Shown: one piece after another, positions 7,960-15,461 of the stretch | Layout: each line of letters starts with the position of its first letter | Position numbering within the stretch: the first letter of the stretch is position 1 | From: Claveliimonas sp964652805 | Lineage (GTDB): Bacteria; Bacillota; Clostridia; Lachnospirales; Lachnospiraceae | DNA: 47,762 bases | Direction of reading: 5' to 3' | Assembly (NCBI GenBank): GCA_964652805.1 | Contig: CAZZBJ010000001.1 | Span: 1-47,762 of the forward strand | Translations under genes and position numbers: made by a program | The notes under the pieces: model-generated | Databases searched by the model: none | What the model saw: the letters and a program-made list of their open reading frames with translations, nothing else | Told to the model about the DNA's origin: nothing

Positions 7960-8646
7960 ATGACCGTACAGGAAGACCAGGCATTTCTGGAAAATGCGCT
8001 TCCCTTTTTCCCCAGGCTCTCCCCTTCGGAGAGATCGCTGCTTTTGCAGAGCACCGCATCCGTTTCCTATAAGAAGGGAGCCTCCATCCACCAGGCGGAC
8101 TACAAATGTCTGGGACTTCTCCTCGTAAAAACAGGGGCTCTGCGGGTGTACATCATGTCCGAGGACGGCAGGGAGATCACCCTGTACCGCATCTATCCCG
8201 GAGAGCTGTGCATCCTCTCCGCCTCCTGCGTCCTCTCCTCCATCACCTTTGACGTGTACATAGACGCAGTGGATGACAGCCAGGTTCTACAGGTCAGCTC
8301 CGCTGCCATCTCCCTTCTGATGCACGACAACATCTACGTGGAGTCCTTTGCCAACAAGGCGGCGGCCGAGCGCTTCTCGGACGTCATGTGGGCCATGCAG
8401 CAGATTCTCTTCATGAGCTTTGACAGGCGCCTTGCCATCTTCCTTCTGGATGAGTCCGCCTCCCTTGGCACGGACACTCTCTCCCTGACCCACGAGCAGA
8501 TCGCAAAGCTCATGGGCAGCGCCCGGGAGGTGGTGACCCGGATGCTGAAATATTTCTCCCAGGAGGGCTATGTGTCCCTGGCAAGGGGCAGCGTCACCAT
8601 CCTGAACAAAAAGGCTCTCCGGAAGCTGGCTGACTCTGTGCAGTAG
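7960..8646 (+). CDS. Crp/Fnr family transcriptional regulator
   Basis: A 228-residue regulator with an N-terminal cyclic-nucleotide-binding-type beta barrel (about 20-120), a long dimer helix and a C-terminal Crp-type winged helix. The recognition region LTHEQIAKLMGSAREVVTRMLKYFSQEGYVSL (about 170-205) is characteristic: it carries the E-V-T-R residues Crp proteins use to touch DNA. The four-cysteine cluster of oxygen-sensing Fnr is absent, so it probably senses a small ligand or redox state in another way. AGGAGG lies eight bases before ATG. It is divergent from the nucleotidyltransferase and ABC exporter genes, which makes that operon a likely target. It is convergent with the PanE-like gene. 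Confidence 0.92.
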   Translation: MTVQEDQAFLENALPFFPRLSPSERSLLLQSTASVSYKKGASIHQADYKCLGLLLVKTGALRVYIMSEDGREITLYRIYPGELCILSASCVLSSITFDVYIDAVDDSQVLQVSSAAISLLMHDNIYVESFANKAAAERFSDVMWAMQQILFMSFDRRLAIFLLDESASLGTDTLSLTHEQIAKLMGSAREVVTRMLKYFSQEGYVSLARGSVTILNKKALRKLADSVQ

Positions 8647-8708
8647 TCACTCCGGGCTCCCTCATGCTTTTCCCTGTATTGTTTCTTATCCTTATATTAT
8701 TGTAAAAA

Positions 8709-9620
8709 TCAATAGGACGCCTCTATCTTCTTTATCTTCTCATATAAAAATCTGTTGGCCGGCACAGGAATGCCGTATCTCTCGGCCATGGGGATCACAG
8801 TCCCCGCAAACATCTCCACCTCCGAAGGCCGCTTGGACACGGCGTCCTGGCGCATGGAAGGCATGCCCTTCGGGGAGAGAGTACGAAGGATGGCAATGTA
8901 CTCCTCCAGGTCCGCCTCCGTCAGCCGGATGCCTTCCGCACCTGCAAGGGCGATCACCTCCCGCATGGCGGCCAGCATAGTCTCAAGGGCCCGGCTCCCC
9001 TCCGCAAGGGCTCCCCCGTAGTTGGTCTCATAAGCCATACACGTCTGATTGACCCCCACATTCAGCATGAATTTTCCCCAGAGCCGGTGTAGGATATCCT
9101 CCTCCACTGTGTAGGGCATCTTTATCTCGTCAAAATAGGCTGCCACCCGCTCCAGATTGTCCTTCTGAGAGGCGTCCTCCGCACCAATCCGCAGCTCCCC
9201 CATCTTCGTGTAGGTCAGCTTACTGCCGAATTTCATAGCGTCCATTCCCTGGGCCACCGTATCGATCAGGCGCTCATGGCCATACCGCTCCCCGATGATT
9301 TTCTCGCTGCTGATTCCGTTCATCACTGAGAGGATGACTGTATTCTCCCCCACACTGTTTTTCATGGTGTCGAGGGCGCCGGTCAGGCCATTGTACTTCA
9401 CAGCCACGATCACAAGATCCGCCGCAGCGGCGTCCTCACAGCACTCCATCCGAAAGGTCTTCTCCTGCCCGTTGCAGTCAAATACCGTGCCCTTATATTT
9501 TTCATACCGCTCTCTGTCCATGACAAAGGAGACGCCCTCCGGTCCCTTTGCAGAAGCGATCTGATCCCCGTAGAGAAGGCCCAGGGCGCCCATTCCGATG
9601 ATCGCTGTTTTCTCTATCAT
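8709..9620 (-). CDS. ketopantoate reductase family protein (2-dehydropantoate 2-reductase-like)
   Basis: A 303-residue NADP-dependent reductase of the ApbA/PanE family. The Rossmann motif IIGMGALGLLYG is at the N-terminus, and KYNGLTGALDTMKNSVGENTVILSVMNGISSEKIIGERYG is the typical linker with conserved lysine and asparagine. The C-terminal helical domain has KFMLNVGVNQTC and PSMRQDAVSKRPSEVEMFAGTV, both typical. True PanE makes pantoate for coenzyme A; many paralogues act on other 2-oxo acids, and no pan neighbours are present, so the precise substrate is open. The second of two close ATG codons (9620) is preferred because AGGAGG lies eight bases upstream; the first would be too close. Confidence 0.86.
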   Translation of the reverse strand: MIEKTAIIGMGALGLLYGDQIASAKGPEGVSFVMDRERYEKYKGTVFDCNGQEKTFRMECCEDAAAADLVIVAVKYNGLTGALDTMKNSVGENTVILSVMNGISSEKIIGERYGHERLIDTVAQGMDAMKFGSKLTYTKMGELRIGAEDASQKDNLERVAAYFDEIKMPYTVEEDILHRLWGKFMLNVGVNQTCMAYETNYGGALAEGSRALETMLAAMREVIALAGAEGIRLTEADLEEYIAILRTLSPKGMPSMRQDAVSKRPSEVEMFAGTVIPMAERYGIPVPANRFLYEKIKKIEASY

Positions 9621-9685
9621 TCTCATTTCCTCCTACCTCTTCAGTCTCCTATAAAACAGGATACCACGGACCGGAAAGCATGTAA

Positions 9686-9747
9686 AGAGAGGCCGCCCGG
9701 CCGGGAATCATTTCCTCCTCCCCGGCCGGGCGGCCTCTCTTGTTTTT
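9686..9747. terminator. very strong GC-rich hairpin terminator
   Basis: Perfect 20-base arms (9686-9705 and 9721-9740) with a 15-base loop, rich in GGCCGCCCGGCC. A T-run (TTGTTTTTTC) follows on the plus strand and the shorter CTTTACAT on the minus strand. It separates the lipoprotein pseudogene from the PanE-like gene. Because both neighbours run leftward, the stronger T-run faces the wrong way for them; it probably acts in both directions. Confidence 0.75.
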
Positions 9748-9752
9748 TCTGT

Positions 9753-10499
9753 CTATTTTTCTGACTGTCCGTTCTTTCTCTGTTCTCTTCGATCTGCCAG
9801 TCGGTCTGTCAGCAGCACGGCCAGGTATCCCAGCAGGGCCGCCGCCAGCAGGACGCCGTTGACAAAGTCCTGGGAGGGCGCCTGTCTGTGCAGCGCCAAC
9901 TGCAGGATAAAGGCCGGCCTTGTCAGAAGATCCGAAGGTGATCTCCTCCTGATACTGGTAAGCTGCATTGCTCGTGATACCGGCCGGGCAGCTCTCCAGA
10001 CACATGATGCAGCCTGTGGCGTACTCCTGATTTACCTCCAGGTTGCCGCCGAAGCGTATGTCCATATCCCTCTCCTCTGAGGCCGTAAACAGATCCGCAA
10101 AGGAGCAGTTCTCCGTACCGATCTCCACATTCACATCCAGCCCGGTTCCCTCGATGATGCCGTCGGAGTCATCCAGAGCGATGTTGTTGCCATCCTGGGC
10201 GCCCAGTTGCTTCAGGGCATCATAGAACTCCTCTGTGTCCGCTGCTGTGGTAAATAAGGACTTGTCCGCATTGGAGCCCTCCTCATTTACGATGGCGTGG
10301 ATTGTCGACTCGTCGTAGCCGGTGGAAAGAATGTTCATGGAGATGGTCTTCGACTCCTCGTCCACTGTCAGGGCGTCCGTCTCCTCCTGCGCCTCCTGTG
10401 TCGACTCCTCTGCGCTGTCACTGCCTGCGTCCTCCTGGGCTCCGCATCCGGTCATTCCCAGCGTCAGAAGCAGTGCAAGAAATACTGCTGTTTTTTCAT
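9753..10499 (-). pseudogene. frameshifted lipoprotein with a YdjY-type domain and C-terminal membrane helix
   Basis: The reconstructed product is a lipoprotein: a signal peptide of the form MKK-AVFLALLLTLGMTGCG with a lipobox cysteine, an acidic linker, a YdjY-like domain (HAIVNEEGSNADKSLF through ALKQLGAQDG), a CIMCLESCPAG cysteine motif, and a membrane helix near the end (VNGVLLAAALLGYLAVLL). Two breaks prevent translation. The ATG at 10499, which has AGGAGG upstream, is followed by six A where seven would keep frame, so it runs into a stop after 11 codons. A second shift near 9925-9945 moves the C-terminal membrane segment into another frame. A sequencing error could explain one shift but two make decay more likely. 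Identification of the YdjY domain is from memory of the family pattern. Confidence 0.72.
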
Positions 10500-10696
10500 A
10501 AACTTTTCCTCCTTTTGTTAAAAACCAAACATTGTTTTTCCTTTATCTTAACCTCGCCCCCTCTCAAAATCCAATCAGTATTTTCAATATATTCTTTTAT
10601 ATATTTTCTTTTTCTATATATTATCATCCTGTCTTCAGAAATCCCCCCGCCCCGCTGGCTACAGCCGGGAAACAGCGTCCGATGCATTTTTTTAAT
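10500..10696. other. AT-rich intergenic region between thioredoxin and the lipoprotein pseudogene
   Basis: This 197-base stretch is strongly AT-rich in its middle, with runs of alternating TATA. On the minus strand a weak promoter for the pseudogene can be drawn (TTGGAT, 18 bases, TAAGAT). I see no gene. Confidence 0.35.
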
Positions 10697-11014
10697 TTAA
10701 GCCTGCACACCCAGCAGATCTTTGATCTCCTCCTTGCCCTGGGCGCCGATGGCCATGTTCACCTTCTTACCGTCCTTGAATACGATGAGAGTGGGAATGG
10801 ACATCACTCTGTACTGCTTTGCCAGCTCCATCTCCTCATCCACATTGACCTTGCCGATCTTCACGCCTGTCAGCTCATCGGAGAGCTCCTCGATAATGGG
10901 GCTCACCATCCGGCAGGGCCCGCACCAGGTTGCCCAGAAGTCTACCAGTACCGGCACGTCTGACTGTAATACCTCTTTTTCAAAATTATCCTTTGTAAAA
11001 TGTAATGCTGCCAT
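10697..11014 (-). CDS. trxA: thioredoxin
   Basis: A 105-residue classical thioredoxin that reduces protein disulfides in the cytosol. The active site WCGPC is at residues 30-34, preceded by VDFWAT, and the cis-proline loop SIPTLIVFKDG follows near residue 72, as in TrxA. Length and fold motifs are canonical, and no signal peptide is present. GGGAGG lies ten bases upstream of the ATG. The neighbours are the lipoprotein pseudogene downstream and a divergent LysR gene upstream. No thioredoxin reductase is adjacent. Confidence 0.96.
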   Translation of the reverse strand: MAALHFTKDNFEKEVLQSDVPVLVDFWATWCGPCRMVSPIIEELSDELTGVKIGKVNVDEEMELAKQYRVMSIPTLIVFKDGKKVNMAIGAQGKEEIKDLLGVQA

Positions 11015-11302
11015 ATCATCAATTCCTCCCTTTGGATTTGTTTTTTGTTTCAGTCCCTATTATACACGATCCGGAAGGTTTTTCTGTAACCAGGTCACAT
11101 TCTTTTCATTTTTTATATTCTCAGTTTTAGCCTCCCGAAGCAAGGGCAGTTCCACAAGGACCTGTGCCCCGCCGGGGAACTTTCCTGCCTTACATCTGAA
11201 AGTATAGCAGGCGGTTATAAAGAATTTATAAGGAAGGGGTAAATATGCTATAATAGCTTACAGAACAGGCTTTCAAATGCCGGAAAAGGAGTTGACATTT
11301 CT
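11015..11302 (+). promoter_or_regulatory. divergent intergenic region with the LysR gene promoter
   Basis: A TATAAT box at 11249-11254 reads towards the LysR gene, with TTTATA 18 bases upstream as a weak -35. AAAGGAG lies 11 bases before the ATG. LysR proteins usually bind such divergent regions, but I cannot pick out a reliable T-N11-A operator. No small gene is seen in the rest of the stretch. Confidence 0.45.
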
Positions 11303-12211
11303 ATGAACATAAAGGACCTGGAATATTTTCAGGCAATCTGCCGGGAAAAAAGCATCACAAGGGCAGCCAAGCTGCTGTATCTCTCTCCCCAGGGACTGAG
11401 CCGTATCCTGCAGAATATGGAAGCAGAGCTTAACACGACCCTCCTCATCCGCAGCAAGAGCGGGATCCATCTCACAGAGAGCGGTCAGGCCCTTCTCAAG
11501 TACGCCGCAGGCATCACAGGCTCCTGGTACGGCCTGGAGCAGGAGATTAAAAATATCGAGAGCCGCCGCAGAGGCGAGGTGGATCTGCTCTCTGCCTACG
11601 GCATCCTGCGCCTCCTCACACCGGACTGCCTCATGGATTTTAAAAAGAACCACCCGGATATTACCTTCACCTACCGGGAGTTTCCTGACTGCCAAGTGGA
11701 GCGCCTCTTCCTTAAAAAGGAAGGCAATCTGGCCTTCTCCATTGGGCCTTTCCAGAGCGGCCTGTACAATGTCACCAAGCTGGAAAGCTTTCCCATCAAG
11801 CTGCTGGTGAACAGGCGCCACCCTTTGAGCAGCCGCAGCTCTGTCACCATCCGGGATCTGCAGGGGGAGAAGCTTTACATCGAGAACAGCGAGTTCAAGA
11901 TCTATCACCTGATCTATGACCGGTGCATAAAAGCCGGATTTACCCCGGACATTGCCTTTGAGACAAGCGGCTTCAGCCTCTGCCACAAGATGTGCGCCCA
12001 GAACAGGGGCATCTCCGTGACCGTGGACTTTATCTTTGACGATATGAGCCATCCAGACATAGTCATGATCCCCTTCTCAGATGGTCTGTACGAGTGGAAG
12101 GCCTGCATGCTGACCCGGAGAGGAGAATATGTGAACCAGGAGACAGGACTCTTTCAGCGCCACGTGATGCGCTGGATGCAGGACATCGCCGCCGGAAAAA
12201 TCCAGCGCTGA
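11303..12211 (+). CDS. LysR family transcriptional regulator
   Basis: A 302-residue LysR-type regulator. The N-terminal winged helix is canonical: MNIKDLEYFQAICREKSITRAAKLLYLSPQGLSRILQNMEAELNTTLLIRSKSGIHLTESG. The effector-binding domain fills the remainder (about 90-295), with two alpha/beta lobes. It lies upstream of, and in the same direction as, the C_GCAxxG_C_C gene and the TDT membrane protein gene, which are plausible targets. The inducer is not predictable. Confidence 0.95.
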   Translation: MNIKDLEYFQAICREKSITRAAKLLYLSPQGLSRILQNMEAELNTTLLIRSKSGIHLTESGQALLKYAAGITGSWYGLEQEIKNIESRRRGEVDLLSAYGILRLLTPDCLMDFKKNHPDITFTYREFPDCQVERLFLKKEGNLAFSIGPFQSGLYNVTKLESFPIKLLVNRRHPLSSRSSVTIRDLQGEKLYIENSEFKIYHLIYDRCIKAGFTPDIAFETSGFSLCHKMCAQNRGISVTVDFIFDDMSHPDIVMIPFSDGLYEWKACMLTRRGEYVNQETGLFQRHVMRWMQDIAAGKIQR

Positions 12212-12475
12212 CCCCTTTTGAGAGAATTTTCCCTACCTGCAGGGTATCTCTGATCTGTTGTCATCTGTCAAAAAAACAGATAGGAAAACTGTGATTTTGC
12301 CTTTTTGGTACTGTCCTTTCCGGTTTCTCTGTCTGTTTTTTGTGCAGATTTCTCTATTTATCGCTCCCATCTATGATCAATGTTTCTTATCGATATTCTC
12401 GATGTTCCAGAGTGCTTTTCATCCTTTATAATAGACGTGACAAAACCATCTCATTGTACAAAGGAGGAAATCATC
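12212..12475 (+). promoter_or_regulatory. intergenic leader with promoter for the C_GCAxxG_C_C gene
   Basis: A perfect TATAAT at 12427-12432 lies 17 bases after a weak -35 (GTTCCA, 12404-12409) and about 44 bases before the start codon. Further left, ACAGAT near 12277 can pair either with ATCTGT just upstream (12264-12269) or with TCTGT before a T6 run at 12336-12341. That region may be the LysR gene terminator. The pairing is weak and I do not claim a riboswitch. Confidence 0.45.
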
Positions 12476-12967
12476 ATGTTAAAACTGAAACAGGAAGTAA
12501 GTCCGGAGAAAGTGAGAAAGGATGCGGAGGAATACTACAGAGGCGGCTTCTTCTGCTGTGAGGCCATCATGGCATCCATACGGGACAATTTTGAGCTGGA
12601 TGTGCCAAAAGAAGTCATCGCCATGTCATCCGGCATGTCTGTTGGCGCCGGGCGCTCCGGCTGCATGTGCGGCGCACTCAACGGAGGCATCCTGGCTCTT
12701 GGCATGCTCTTTGGGCGCACAGAGCAAGGCGGCCCCCAGGATCCGAAGGTTGTAAAATGCATGGGGCTGACCAACGAGCTGCACACCTGGTTCCGCACAG
12801 AGAACGGGAAGAACTCTGTCTGTTGCCGTGTACTCACCAAAGAGTTTGACATGGGAAAAGGTGAGCACAAGGAGCAGTGCATCCGCTTCACCGGCATGTG
12901 CGCCTGGAAGGTGGCTGACATCATCATCCGCGAGTGCAACCTGAAAAATCTGGACGAGGCAGCCTAA
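12476..12967 (+). CDS. C_GCAxxG_C_C family protein
   Basis: A 163-residue protein of the family named for its cysteine pattern. Conserved cysteines are visible: a CC pair in GGFFCCEAIM, then GRSGCMCGALNGGILALG (the GCxxG element), VCCRVLTKEF and the late C in KEQCIRFTGMC. The family is often linked to redox reactions or metal-cluster binding and lies near membrane transporters in anaerobes; its biochemical role is not established. The ATG at 12476 is chosen for its AAAGGAGG eight bases upstream, although the frame opens earlier. It is followed 30 bases later by the TDT family membrane protein, forming a two-gene unit. Confidence 0.9.
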   Translation: MLKLKQEVSPEKVRKDAEEYYRGGFFCCEAIMASIRDNFELDVPKEVIAMSSGMSVGAGRSGCMCGALNGGILALGMLFGRTEQGGPQDPKVVKCMGLTNELHTWFRTENGKNSVCCRVLTKEFDMGKGEHKEQCIRFTGMCAWKVADIIIRECNLKNLDEAA

Positions 12968-12997
12968 AGGCTGTCCGGTGAAAGGAGGTCATATCCT

Positions 12998-13918
12998 ATG
13001 CTGAAAAGATTACCACTTCCCGTCACCGGGGTGGCTTTAGGCACGGCTGCCCTGGGAAATCTGATCGAGAGCTGGTCGGCGGGCCTGCGCCTCGTGTGCG
13101 GCGCCATTGCCCTTGTGCTTCTCCTTCTCTACATCATAAAGATCGTCCTTTACCCGGCCGCCTTTAAGGAGGACATGCAAAATCCCATTATGGCCAGCGT
13201 GTTCGGCACCTTCTCCATGGCTGTCATGCTCCTTGCCGGGTACGCAAAGCCCTTCATCGGAGGGGCGGCTGACATCATATGGTACGCAGGCATATTGATA
13301 CATATAGCGCTGATCATCTATTTTACTGCAAAATTCATGGTAAAGCCTGCACTTCCCAAGGTGTTCGCCAGCTATTTCATCGTGTATGTGGGCATTGCGG
13401 TGGCAAGCGTCACGGCCCCCGCCTTCGGGGCACAGGGCATCGGACAGGCCGCCTTCTGGTTCGCCTTTGTCCTGCTGCTTCTTCTGCTTGTTCTCGTCAC
13501 ATACCGCTATGTGAAGGTAAAAGAAGTCCCGGCGCCGGCAAAGCCGCTCTTTTGCATCTACACAGCTCCAACCAGCCTGTGCCTTGCCGGATATATGCAG
13601 TCATTCCCCGAGAAGTCACTGGGATTGGCAGCCTTCATTGCAGCACTCTCCTTTATCCTCTATATCGTTGTGCTGGTAAAGCTGCCCTCTTATCTGAAAA
13701 TGCCCTTTTTTCCAAGCTATGCGGCATTTACCTTCCCTTTCGTGATCTCAGCCATCGGCATGAAGATGATGAACGCCTATCTTACAACCAGCGGACATCC
13801 GCTGCCGGGACTTGATATTCTGGTCCTCATCCAGACTATCATCGCCTGCCTTTTGGTTGTCTACACACTTGTTCGGTACGGCATGTTCGTCTCCGAAACC
13901 AACGCTTGCGAAAAATGA
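12998..13918 (+). CDS. TDT/SLAC1-family membrane transporter
   Basis: A 306-residue integral membrane protein with about ten hydrophobic helices, the size and spacing of tellurite-resistance/dicarboxylate transporters and SLAC1-type anion channels. In Firmicutes many members are annotated as exfoliative toxin A/B by similarity, which is misleading. The N-terminal LPLPVTGVALGTAALGNL segment is typical. AAAGGAGG precedes the ATG. It is coupled to the C_GCAxxG_C_C gene. Its stop codon (13916-13918) directly abuts the stop codon of the convergent metallo-hydrolase gene with no base between, and base composition changes abruptly at that point. Confidence 0.85.
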   Translation: MLKRLPLPVTGVALGTAALGNLIESWSAGLRLVCGAIALVLLLLYIIKIVLYPAAFKEDMQNPIMASVFGTFSMAVMLLAGYAKPFIGGAADIIWYAGILIHIALIIYFTAKFMVKPALPKVFASYFIVYVGIAVASVTAPAFGAQGIGQAAFWFAFVLLLLLLVLVTYRYVKVKEVPAPAKPLFCIYTAPTSLCLAGYMQSFPEKSLGLAAFIAALSFILYIVVLVKLPSYLKMPFFPSYAAFTFPFVISAIGMKMMNAYLTTSGHPLPGLDILVLIQTIIACLLVVYTLVRYGMFVSETNACEK

Positions 13919-14695
13919 TCACCGTACTTTACTGATATAACAAATCATGTCATCTACATCATGGTCATCATGATCATAAATATATACTTCTGCTTTTATT
14001 TGCGGGTTTAAGGAATACTCAAACGGTATTCCTTTTACTTTTTGTTCAAGATACTGCCTGGCACATGCATCATATTTTTCAAGAATCTGCATATCCATCA
14101 TCCGAAAATGATGTCCGGTTGTAAAACACTTCAGATTGAGTCTGCTGATCTTATCCAATGTTTTCAGATAATCCTCGCCAGTTAAGGATTCAGGAAAAAA
14201 CATACAGATATTAGGAGTCAATGCATCACCCGATAACAGAAGAGAATCTTCCTCACAATAGAGTCCAATACTTCCAGGGGTATGCGCAGGTAATGCTATG
14301 ACCCGAAATTTCTTGTTGCCAATGTCTATAACATCTTGCTCACAAATTTCCTGCAAATGCTCTTCTGACCATACGTTCAAACTCTTCTGGATTTCTTGGA
14401 TTTCAGCCGGCAGATTCGGCAGTTTACGGTCATATGCCGCAGTCAAAGGCCAGTCTGCACGGCTCATATACGCTTGTTCAAAATACCGATCTCCTCCGCA
14501 ATGATCCAGATGTCCATGACTGTTGACCACAATCAGCTCCTTTTGTGTAATCGTCTCTGCATATTTCTTAATATTTTCCACACCACAAGTCGTGTCAAAC
14601 AGAAGTGCTTTCTCGCTTCCTACTACCAACGTACATACATAATTATAAATATCTTTGATTAGGAAAACCTGATCCAGAATCTCTCTGTGTTCCAT
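13919..14695 (-). CDS. MBL-fold metallo-hydrolase
   Basis: A 258-residue metallo-beta-lactamase-fold hydrolase. The zinc motif is intact: H60-G-H62-L-D64-H65 in VNSHGHLDHCGG, with further ligands in ALPAHTPGSIGLY, LLSGDAL and TTGHHF. No signal peptide is present, so it is cytosolic. Family members hydrolyse thioesters, lactones, glutathione esters or phosphodiesters. As the last gene of the long minus-strand array that carries acyl-carrier and thiolase genes, a thioesterase or lactonase role is possible but unproven. It shares no spacer with the convergent transporter gene and marks the left edge of the AT-richer block. Confidence 0.88.
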   Translation of the reverse strand: MEHREILDQVFLIKDIYNYVCTLVVGSEKALLFDTTCGVENIKKYAETITQKELIVVNSHGHLDHCGGDRYFEQAYMSRADWPLTAAYDRKLPNLPAEIQEIQKSLNVWSEEHLQEICEQDVIDIGNKKFRVIALPAHTPGSIGLYCEEDSLLLSGDALTPNICMFFPESLTGEDYLKTLDKISRLNLKCFTTGHHFRMMDMQILEKYDACARQYLEQKVKGIPFEYSLNPQIKAEVYIYDHDDHDVDDMICYISKVR

Positions 14696-14760
14696 CGTTA
14701 TTTATTCCTTCTCTATTTCACAACGTCAAACTCGTCCCAGACCAGTTTTTCAGAATGTTC

Positions 14761-15420
14761 CTATACTGCCTGGTCAGCTGCAATCAACGCCTGCATGGCT
14801 TCTACGGCTTCTTGCGGCATTGGTTCATATGTTCCAAGAGTTTTGGCAATAACCGTTGTCTGTGCCATTTCTTCCGTATAAATCGTAGCATGCATAGCTG
14901 CCTTCATATCTTTTCCACAAGAGAACATACCATGATTCTTAATCAGGCAGACACGTCCTGTCTCACCTATTGTCTTTGCAACTTTGTCTGCAACATCATT
15001 TGATCCAGGCATTGTAAAACTTACAATACCAACTGGCGTAAACTCACACTGAGGAGGCGTAATCGGAATAAGTTCCGGGTTCTCTCCCATTGCGCAGATT
15101 GTTGCATACATACTATGTGTGTGAACCGTTGCATTTACATCCTCTCTCGCACGCATAACGGCTGTGTGCATCGGCACCTCAGATGACGGCTTATACGGTC
15201 CGTCAATCCATTCGTTCGTTCCGTCCTCTTTCATCTGAACAACAGCAATATCTTCTGGCTTCATTCCTGTATAAGAGATTCCACTGGGAGTGATTGCAAC
15301 AATATTTCGGTCTTCTGAATCTCTCATTGCAATATTTCCGGACGTTCCATTGATCAGTCCTTTTTCAACTGCTTCCGTAATCGCCTCTAAAACAATTTTT
15401 CTGATTTTTTCATATTTCAT
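14761..15420 (-). CDS. class II aldolase (L-fuculose-phosphate aldolase family)
   Basis: A 219-residue zinc-dependent class II aldolase/adducin-family protein. GTSGNIAMR (25-33), TPSGISYTGM (44-53), catalytic Glu81 in SSEVPMH, the zinc pair His100 and His102 in VHTHSMYA, and His163 in NHGMF all match L-fuculose-1-phosphate aldolase, which splits a ketose 1-phosphate into dihydroxyacetone phosphate and an aldehyde. Some relatives are epimerases or decarboxylases. With the FGGY kinase of the same regulon it could form a kinase-aldolase pair, and the iron alcohol dehydrogenase could reduce the released aldehyde. Both steps are inference. Confidence 0.9.
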   Translation of the reverse strand: MKYEKIRKIVLEAITEAVEKGLINGTSGNIAMRDSEDRNIVAITPSGISYTGMKPEDIAVVQMKEDGTNEWIDGPYKPSSEVPMHTAVMRAREDVNATVHTHSMYATICAMGENPELIPITPPQCEFTPVGIVSFTMPGSNDVADKVAKTIGETGRVCLIKNHGMFSCGKDMKAAMHATIYTEEMAQTTVIAKTLGTYEPMPQEAVEAMQALIAADQAV

Positions 15421-15461
15421 TTTTTATGTTTCCTTTCTGCCGATTTTTACGTCACTATCAT

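Noticed and set aside
7960..8646. Fnr-type oxygen sensor
   Set aside because: The cysteine cluster required for the oxygen-sensitive Fe-S centre is absent.
9649..10455. 268-residue frame taken as an intact gene
   Set aside because: It begins inside the lipobox without a start signal and ends in frameshifted, low-complexity sequence that runs through the terminator stem; it is part of a pseudogene.
12264..12341. Possible riboswitch or alternating terminator/antiterminator
   Set aside because: Pairing arms are only 5-6 bases and AT-rich, and no known aptamer core is visible; a weak terminator is enough to explain it.
12998..13918. Toxin annotation for the TDT family protein
   Set aside because: The exfoliative toxin name attached to this family comes from an old similarity call; the protein is a multi-helix membrane transporter or channel.
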